From: Scytalidium lignicola | Lineage: Eukaryota; Ascomycota; Leotiomycetes | DNA length: 64,000 nt | Reading direction: 5' to 3' | NCBI GenBank assembly: GCA_002812745.2 | Contig: NCSJ02000091.1 | Location: 62,001 to 126,000 of the forward strand | Shown here: piece after piece, positions 56,398-64,000 of the stretch | Layout of the letters: the number at the start of each line of letters is the position of its first letter | How positions within the stretch are numbered: the first letter of the stretch is position 1 | The notes under the pieces: generated by a model | Told to the model about the DNA's origin: nothing | Databases searched by the model: none | What the model saw: only the letters and a program-made list of their open reading frames with translations | Translations under genes and position numbers: made by a program

Positions 56398-57547
56398 ATG
56401 TCTAAATACGGCTTCAACACCCTGGCGTCTGAAATAGTGGCGGACCTTCCACGGAGGGTTGCTGGTAAAAAGTGTAAGTTCTCTGCCACATTTAGTTTCA
56501 AGGGTTGAGCATTATAACCAAGTATTATCCTATTTATCTATCATTTGTTGACATGTCAAAATTCCCAGTCGTTATCACCGGAGCTAGTGCATCTAGTCTC
56601 AGAGGCAATACAGCGCTCTACCTCGCAGCTGGCAAGCCATCCGCAATAATCCTACTTGCACGTACTGCTTCCAAAGTTGAACCAGTTATTAAAGAGATTG
56701 CCTCCATCAGTCCTTCCACAAAAGCTCATTTCATCCCTATCATCTCTCTAGCCAAGAATCTATCCGTTCAGCAGCCGCCTCCATAATCTCGAGTGTCTCA
56801 AGCATCGATGTACTCATAAACAACGCAGGCATCATGGCTGTACCGCATGAGACATCCAAAGAAGGTATTGAGTCGCAATTTGGCGTCAATCATATTGGCC
56901 ACTTCCTTGTTACTAACTTGCTCCTCCCAAAGATTGCCAATGGCGGCAGGATCGTCAATGTTGCCAGCAACGGCCATGCTCTTGGTGGAGTGCGGTTTGA
57001 CGACCATAACTTCCAAGACGGCAAGGTTTATGATGAATGGGAAGCGTATGGGCAATCGAAAACTGCCGATGTGGTATTTGTTGTGACATTGGCAAGAAGT
57101 TGTTGGAAGGTAGGAACATAAAGGCTTTCTCTTTGCAACCCGGCGTTGCAAGCACTAGCCTATCTGGACATCTTGATCCAGCCACCACCAACTGGACAGG
57201 TATAATGAAGAGAATTTCTAGCAGAGGAGGTATGCTTCACAGTTTTTAATTTGGAGTATAATCCATTTACTCATATCAATTATAGTAAGGGCGGTTCAAG
57301 AGTTCAAGTCTATAGACGAGGCTTGTGCAACGATAGTTGCAGCAGCGGTAGACCCCTCTCTAGAAGGTACGTTACATTAAATTGTCAAGGTGATACCGCT
57401 TTTTTACTTATATGTACAGAATTCTCTGGAGCTTATCTGGATGACTGCAATCCTACCCCGGCTACCCCGGAAGCCACTGGTGACGAGAATGCAGAAAGAC
57501 TTTGGAAGCTGTCTCAGGAGCTTGTAGGAGAGAAATTTACGTATTGA
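56398..57547 (+). pseudogene. Short-chain dehydrogenase (SDR), broken by frameshifts
   Basis: A multi-exon SDR of the retinol-dehydrogenase-like kind. Exon 1 starts at ATG 56398 and is followed by an intron ending CCCAG at about 56568. The nucleotide loop reads I-T-G-A-S-A-S-S-L-R-G-N. Downstream are L-I-N-N-A-G-I-M (NNAG motif) and Y-G-Q-S-K-T-A, the catalytic Tyr-x-x-x-Lys. Two single-base frameshifts break it: one near 56750 between the second strand and the NNAG exon, one near 57090 just after the catalytic lysine. The C-terminal exons then continue (A-F-S-L-Q-P-G-V, E-F-K-S-I-D-E-A-C) with plausible introns to a TGA after 57540. The catalytic parts are still clear, so the decay is recent or the indels are sequencing errors. 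Confidence 0.75.
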
Positions 57548-57988
57548 GGAGAGCAGATGCAAAGTGTAAGCATCGATTCACATAGGATATGCAAAGATAA
57601 AAGTCCTTAGTGGAAGAACAGTTAGTCGTCAATGAGTTCTACATTTCCTCCTTATAAATCTCCTAAACAAATATAACAAGATAAAAATATCTATGATGAA
57701 GGAATTAATTGATTTCTGAAAACGTGACAGCGGATCTGTCTGGCTTATGGAAACTTTTTGTCAGTTCATCATACCACGCTTCACTGTAGATTACTTGTGT
57801 AACTACGTTAAATGAAGTAGGTATAGTATAAGTTTTCTATTAAAAATAAGATAAAACTTTATAATATTAGCTTTCTTTAAAACAAAAGAATTCTTTATAC
57901 GTCTATATGAAAAGATAACAAGTTAAGAAGCTTAAACTGAAAATGAAGTTTAGTTTTGAAAAAAATCTTTATATCTAATACCCTGACT
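57548..57988. other. Intergenic, AT-rich
   Basis: AT-rich sequence between convergent 3' ends. Nothing recognisable. Confidence 0.5.
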
Positions 57989-59718
57989 CTAAACTTCACT
58001 CTTGTCCTCCTCCAGCTTAGCTTCTTCAGACTTTGGAGAACCTTCAGAGCCCTTTTCCCCTTTGATACTCTTCCATTCCACGGCTAGGGACCCCATAATC
58101 ATACAGGAACTCAGGGCGGCAGTCATCATGAAGACTCGGGTTAGTGAATAGTTGTACGCGTCCACAACAGTGCTGAGCTGGCTCGCAGGCACAATGCTGC
58201 GAAGATTGGTCGCACCGGTGTTGACAATAGCTTCGGTGTCGAGGCCCGCAATCCCGGAGAGGCTACTCACGAGTTTGTTCGAGAAGATGTTTTGACTGAC
58301 AGAAATGAAGATGGAGCCACCAAGCTGCTGCATAAAGAACATCACAGCCACGCCGAGAGGGACGTCAGCGCGTGGCAAAACGTTTTGCGGGACCAAGTTG
58401 CAAGTCTGAAAGCCACAGCCTATGCCGAACCCATAAAGGACCTGATAGCCAATCCATTTACTATGACCTGAGCTCGGCGCAAGAGTTGAAAGCAAGCCAG
58501 CGGCAGTGGCACAGAGAACTGGGGAAAGCAGTAGGGCTGGAACATAGTACCCAGTCTTCTGTGTAAAAATGGCAGTTGGTATACTCAGGACGACCATGGA
58601 CAAGATCAATGGGATGGTGCTAATACCAGAGTGTATGGCCGAGTCTCCCTTGATGACTTGGAACCAAATGGACAGGTAATAGATGATGGACATCAACCCT
58701 CCGGAGAGCAGGAACATGAAAATCATGCTACCAGCAACCGAACGGTTCAAGACAACCCAGGTTAGCGTTATTGCAGTCTCTGGCATCAGGACCTCAACAA
58801 CGACGAAAATGACGAGCAAGATGGCAAAGGCGACAAGGAGGCCGATAATCTTCGGTGCCGACCAGGAGTATGTGGAGCCTCCCCACTGAAGAGCGAGGAT
58901 GAGGCATACCATGGATGGAACGAAGAAAATGGTCCCAATGGGGTCAAGATTCTTTATGTGAGCAATAACAGTGAGCTTTCCATGCTTGGGTGATGGGGTG
59001 TGGAGGAATAGAAGTGTCGCCAGGATTGCAAAGCCACCAATGGGCAAATTAATGTAGAAACACCATCTCCATGTCCTAAGAGGAGTCAGCTAAAGACCTG
59101 CTAGGAACTACGTCGACTCACTTACACTTTATCGGTAAAGGTCCCGCCCATGATGGGGCCAAGCACCGATGCAATACCAAAAGCCATACCGAAAAATGAG
59201 GTGTAAATGGGACGTTTGCGAAGGGGAATGAGTGGAAGTATGATCATCATGCCGCCGGTGAAGATGCACGCTGACCCCAGACCAGCAATAGCACGTCCAA
59301 TAATGAAGGCAACAGAGTTAGGAGCAGCGCCGCAGAGGGCCGATCCGGCCTCGAAGATGATAAGGGAGATAATGAAAATCCATTTTGTCGAGTAGAGCTG
59401 GTAGATGCGGCCGGAAATGGGAAATAAACAGGCGGCAGCCAACATGTAAGCGCTGCCATACCAGCCGATATCCTCGATGGAGTTGAATTCGTCCGTGATT
59501 TTTGGAATGGCGGTGGCAATAATGGTCCGATCCAATGCGACGAGGAAAATAGACAGATACATGCCAATCATGATGGTCCAGAACTTGAGAGATTTTGGTT
59601 GGTAGTTCTTTTCGGCATCTTCATACTCGTTGTCGAGTTCGACTGACTGAGCTGGCTTGTCTGCTGTGGGTGCCCGGCCAGCGGACGATGGCTCCAAAGA
59701 AGCTGTGGGAGAAGCCAT
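57989..59718 (-). CDS. MFS exporter, DHA2-type (14 membrane segments)
   Basis: Two exons, 59126-59718 and 57989-59075, with a 50-bp intron (GTAAGT...CTTAG) that joins the frames, give 559 aa. The N-terminal 45 residues are hydrophilic. Then come the hallmarks of DHA2 drug/toxin exporters: L-D-R-T-I-I-A-T-A-I-P-K-I in the first helix, G-R-A-I-A-G-L-G-S-A-C after the fourth, and L-G-P-I-M-G-G in the fifth helix. About fourteen hydrophobic segments are expected in the plasma or vacuolar membrane, and the C-terminal tail is acidic (Lys/Glu-rich). Such pumps export toxic metabolites or xenobiotics by proton antiport. The gene is divergent from the Zn2Cys6 regulator at 60188, with 469 bp between start codons, which suggests joint control. 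Intact. Confidence 0.92.
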
Positions 59719-60187
59719 GGTTAGTTCAGTGCAAGTAGAAAGAGTGGACTATATGAATGTAGTTTTAATGAAAGTTGAGTAAGTTTGTATTGTCTCACTA
59801 GGTGCGTACGATACTGCTGCTGCTACCGTGCAGCAGCCGGCTTTGTTTTATATATTTCTCTCATACTTTAATGCGGACCGAGCTGAAAGTCGAGTCCCCC
59901 AAATGAGCGCGCGATGATGATAACGGGGAGGGCTAAGAGCCCGAGTGAATGAGGAAGTGGAAGAATGGAGGAGGGAGTTGCTTTTCGGACTCTTAGTAAA
60001 AGCCCGAGGGGGCAAGATGTCGCTCACGTGACATCGTCACTGCTCGCCACGCCCCGAGACAACGAGACAAACACCTCTTCCTCTAATTCCCGCGCGGCTA
60101 TCGTCTGACCTGTTACTGTCACTTAACCCTTGGGTTTGCTGAATTGCCTAGGGACGTATATTTGGGCGTCTATGGCTGCATGTAATC
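59719..60187. promoter_or_regulatory. Divergent promoter of MFS exporter and Zn2Cys6 regulator
   Basis: 469 bp between the two start codons. It contains a CACGTG at 60025-60030 inside the imperfect palindrome GATGTCGCTCACGTGACATC, a possible bHLH/E-box site. CGG/CCG half-sites, which Zn2Cys6 factors bind, also occur, for example in GCGGACCGAGC near 59873. These are sequence matches only. Confidence 0.45.
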
Positions 60188-62510
60188 ATGTCGACGGTTG
60201 TGCCCACGCCAGAGCCGAGTACGAGTAACCCGGACATATCTCCGTCAGTGTCTTCTCTGTCCGCTCAACCTTCGAAGCCACAACGGGTGCTGGCGTGTGT
60301 ACGCTGTCAGCAGCGCAAGGTCAAGTGTGATCGCAGGTTTCCTTGCGCAAATTGCAACACGTCCCGCTCGCAATGTGTGCCGGCCACGCTGACTCCACGC
60401 GTCCGGCGAAGACGCAGGTTCCCTGAGCGAGAGCTGCTGGACCGTCTCCGCAAGTACGAGGACCTACTCCGTCAAAACAATATCAAGTTCGAACCACTTC
60501 ACAAGGATCCGGCTGGAGAGAAGGGATCTCCTAACACGCAAGGCGGCGATGAATCAGACGACGAGCAGCTAGAAGCGGATTGGTCGGCTCCTTCAACCAC
60601 TGCCAAGTCTAAAAGACTGTATGAGGCTAAGTACGCGCCCTCTAAGAGGCTATCTCAATATGACTAATTCTCTCAGGAACTTCTGGCACGCCCTGAATTC
60701 AGGAGTATGACTACATCGCGTGCTTGCTATTCAAGCTCTGCTGACAATTCCAATATTAGTTCCGAGACCCTGACAATGACAGCGATTCTTCGCACGATGA
60801 TGTTCGTGACGTGCTGTTCAAGAAGGGATGGGTCCAGTTATTTGGAGATAACGACCACCTTCTATTTGGTTCCCCCAATACAATCGTTGATCTCTCTACT
60901 TTACACCCTGAACCAGTTCAGATTTTCAGGCTTTGGCAGATTTACTTAGACAATGTCAACCCGCTGCTCAAAGTTACACATACCCCTAGTCTACAAGGAC
61001 GTATCATAGAAGCTGCTAGCAATGTGTCAAATATCAGCTCCACCCTAGAGGCACTCATGTTTAGCATCTATTGCATGGCCATTCTTAGTCTCGTTGCAGA
61101 CGACTGCCAGTCTATTTTTAATGCATCAAAAGAAGATCTTTTGATGAGGTTTCAGTTTGGCTGTCAGCAAGCTCTACTCAACTCTAGGTTTTTACGGTCC
61201 AGTGATCGTGACTGCTTGACTGCATTACATCTCTACCTAGTAAGTCTGTCTGGCGGTTATGTTTATGCTTTCTAATGGTGTTAGATCTCGGTTGCACCTA
61301 GTATCGTTCCTCAATCTCTGTCTGCTATGCTTGGTGTTGCAATTCGCATTGCGCAACGCATGGGTATTCACAACGAGTCAGACTTAGCAAAATGCACCGT
61401 TCTCGAGGCCGAATTACAGCGAAGACTTTGGTGGTCACTTGTACTCTTCGACACTCGCATTGGCGAGCTGGCCGATTATAAGACTGCAACATTAGCTCCT
61501 ACCTGGGACTGTAAGATTCCTCTTAACGTGAATGATTCCGACCTCCGACTAGAGATGAAGGAGTTACCAGTGGTGCATTATTTGCTGTTGTACGCGGCGA
61601 GCTTGGGGAGTTCATCCGCCACACGATTTTCCACCTTGACTTTACCAGTCCGGCTTTGAAGCCTATTTCCAAGACTGTTCAGCATGGTCATATTCCAGAA
61701 GTTGCTGAGCTGGCCACTCTGGAGAAGATGATTGAGGACAAATATCTCAAATTCTGTGACCCAGAGAATCCACTCCACTTCATGACGCTCTGGTGGACGC
61801 GAGCACATATTGCTAAATGCCACCTTCTGGAACACCATTCAAGATATTCCAACTCATCCGTGCCTCAAACGGACGCGCAACGCGACATCTCCATTTCCCA
61901 TACGCTTCGTATGCTTGAATGCGATACGAAGCTCATGACATCACCCCTTACCAAAGGTTTCCTTTGGCTGGTTCACATCCGCTTCCCATTTCCCGCATAC
62001 ATCCAAACCCTTCAAGACCTGAGAGGCCGACCTGGCAGCGAGCATGCTGAACAGGCTTGGGAGGTTATGAGTGACAACTACGAGGCTCGGTTCGCTTTTC
62101 TATACTACAAGCACAAAAGTCCTTTCTATAAAGTTTTCACCAAAATTGTCCTCAAGTCTTGGGAGGCTCGCGAGGCAGCTTCCAGTCAATTAGGAGAGCC
62201 GTTGATGCCACCGAGAATTGTGTCATCCATCAGACACAGTATAGCTCAAAAGGCCTCAAATGCACAAATTGCTGACACACAACGGCCCAAAATTGTTACG
62301 GGCATGGGCATAGGCGTTGACGACTCCCCGATGCCAATGCCGATGGGAGGGCAATGGTACGAAGGAATTAGGCCGGGATTATACCCTAACATGCCCGAAC
62401 AGCCTCTGTTAGACGTTGATGTGGAACGTCTAGACTGGGCTGCAATGGACTGGGGGTTTGGTGGGGTGTATCCTGGGGTGTATCCTGGGTTATGGGATGC
62501 GGAGCTTTGA
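60188..62510 (+). CDS. Zn2Cys6 transcription factor with one-base frameshift
   Basis: Four exons: 60188-60630, 60677-60704, 60760-61239 and 61285-62510, with introns of 46, 55 and 45 bp that keep the frame. Residues 37-63 form a Zn2Cys6 cluster with Cys at 37, 40, 47, 53, 56 and 63 (CX2CX6CX5CX2CX6C), followed by a basic linker R-V-R-R-R-R-R-F and a heptad-like dimerisation helix. The middle-homology region includes A-I-R-I-A-Q-R-M-G and E-A-E-L-Q-R-R-L-W-W. In exon 4 the frame slips by one base between about 61562 and 61575; upstream it runs to a stop at about 61657 while the family sequence continues in the next frame to 62510. This is a one-base deletion or a sequencing error. As the divergent neighbour of an exporter it probably regulates that gene. 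The DNA-binding part would survive truncation. Confidence 0.85.
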
Positions 62511-64000
62511 ACGTTTGGTGTTGAGGTGAAAGGAAAAGAAATGTTTAGGGCTGGCCTTTTCTTCCACTTCATGTCATTGCGATTCGTGAAAGTTATATTC
62601 ATCGTGGGGACTCTATAATGTATGTTGAATGAAATAAGACAGAATAATTAAATTAATACTGAATACCAAGAAATTAATTCTAAATCGTGGTCCTAATTCT
62701 ATACACGTATTTTCTACTCGTACTATGAGATCAGAAATTCAGACCACGGGCACATGACTTTAGGAAGTTGTATTTGTTGATTGGCCTCCTTTTTTNGTGT
62801 AAGTGCGTGAAAATATCTTGTTACTAGGGCTAGGAGGAAAATTGAAATGGAAGGACAAATACGACGGCTGAGATCTGGACTTATTAGTTAGTTAGCTCAT
62901 GAGCACTATATATCTCACCCTAATATGGTTGGCAAATGAGACCATCGCCGTTAACACCGCGACGCTAGGTTTGAATTTTGCTACTTGCATAGAGTCATTT
63001 GCTGCATGCTAACGTTATCATACATGGGAGCTCCGTGGGACATGAGGAGCTGGAAGCAAAGCCGTGGTTTCTGAAGAAGTGGTGGTGGCTGGTAGGAGAT
63101 AAGGATGATATTATGTGGAGTGGAGCTCGATGGTGGTATATGATTAGAAGAGTTGATGGGTCGTAACTAATCAACTAATAATAATGTTAACTTACTAAAA
63201 TATGTTATAGAGGTAACAAACTTACCCAAAGAATATTTTCCTGAGTGCTGTAGCGCCTAGAATGCAGCAATACAAGATTAAAAGGTTAAGAAACAATATT
63301 GAAGCTAGATAGATTGCCCTAATAATATGGACTGGAAATACTGATGTTATGATGCTTAAAGTAACTATTAGAATTTTGGCTACCACGAAGAGATCGCGAT
63401 GAAGGTTATAATGATGATGAAAGCAACGTCGCAGCAAATAACCCGGGGAACATGGGGAAGCTGGGGAAGAGTTCAGCGCGCAAACTGTTTACATTTGACT
63501 AATGCTCAGTTGTTCAGGACTACGAGAGCATGCCTCTTACGGCACATCTCTGACCGACTTTTACGTTGACAAAGCCCGCCCTTGCTTCAACAACTTTTGG
63601 TTGGCAGGTTGAACACCAGGCTATATGATGGCGGCGATACAGGGTCCTGCGTGATTGTTTTCTTCACAATAATATTAGACAAAGGTTTGATGTCCGCCTC
63701 CGCATTCCCCAACCTCCCTTCGAGCTTCCCCGAGCCGATAGCGCATAGTTCACCGTTCCACCATGTTGATGTTCGGTCTTGTCATAACGGACGACGTCGT
63801 CGGGTTAAAAGATACCGACACCAGGTCCCCGGCCCCTGAATTGGTGTCGAGTGGCAAAATTATGCAGGTTATTAAAACCAATCATGATAATAAATTCGAG
63901 AAGAATCTCATTGTAGTTCGCTATAATACCCCGGTTTATTTTGCCCACGCGACACCGATTCAAAGGGGAAGGGGACTGTAGCATTAGACCGAACTAGTTC
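62511..64000. other. Right edge, no gene seen
   Basis: No supportable gene. An N follows a T run near 62796. Frames at 63222-63437 (-) and 63582-63981 (+) are short, lack domains and overlap each other in different frames. Confidence 0.45.

Overview
The window reads as nuclear DNA of a filamentous ascomycete (Pezizomycotina). The grounds are short introns of about 45-97 bp with GTAAGT-like donors and CTAAC-like branch points, a HET domain, several NLR/STAND proteins, a 2EXR protein, Zn2Cys6 regulators, a DHA2-type MFS pump, and transposon remains whose damage looks like repeat-induced point mutation (RIP). Leotiomycetes would fit the mix of families, but that is inference. I see no rRNA, tRNA, CRISPR array or operon. 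Isolated single N bases follow mostly A/T homopolymers; at 8580 and 33574 removing the N restores an open frame, so they look like assembly artefacts.

Layout. 1-8 kb: two weak minus-strand frames, then a HET/NB-ARC/TPR NLR (2990-5996) and a tiny Cys-rich frame. 8-15 kb: an acidic AT-hook-like protein and a Gfo/Idh/MocA oxidoreductase. 15-28 kb: a strip of broken metabolic genes (FOX2-like SDR, P450, nitronate monooxygenase, serine carboxypeptidase, beta-carbonic anhydrase) with a MITE, a multicopy-type fungal protein that ends in a tandem repeat, and an ABM-type gene. 28.8-32.1 kb: a PNP_UDP/NACHT/ankyrin NLR. 32-38 kb: a divergent 2EXR/coiled-coil pair, a broken nuclease-fold-like gene and a three-exon conserved protein with a GC-AG intron. 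38-42 kb: AT-rich DNA with a pogo-like transposase broken only by stop codons. 42.6-44.4 kb: a six-exon secreted protein. 45.4-50.9 kb: a HeLo/HET-s-like gene with two amyloid-type repeats, broken by a frameshift and a stop, divergent from an intact NACHT/ankyrin NLR. 51-57.5 kb: a transcription-factor relic, a seven-exon GPI-type surface protein and a broken SDR. 58-62.5 kb: an MFS exporter divergent from a Zn2Cys6 regulator carrying a one-base frameshift.

How it fits together. The theme is fungal self/non-self recognition and cell-death signalling: three NLRs with three different N-terminal modules (HET, nucleoside-phosphorylase, short amyloid-like peptide), with near-identical C-terminal repeats in at least two. 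The pair at 45.4-50.9 kb resembles a prion-type NLR/effector pair in which the NLR looks whole and the effector is dead. The MFS/Zn2Cys6 pair looks like an export module with its own regulator. Around these lie many decayed genes, as expected in a fast-evolving accessory region.
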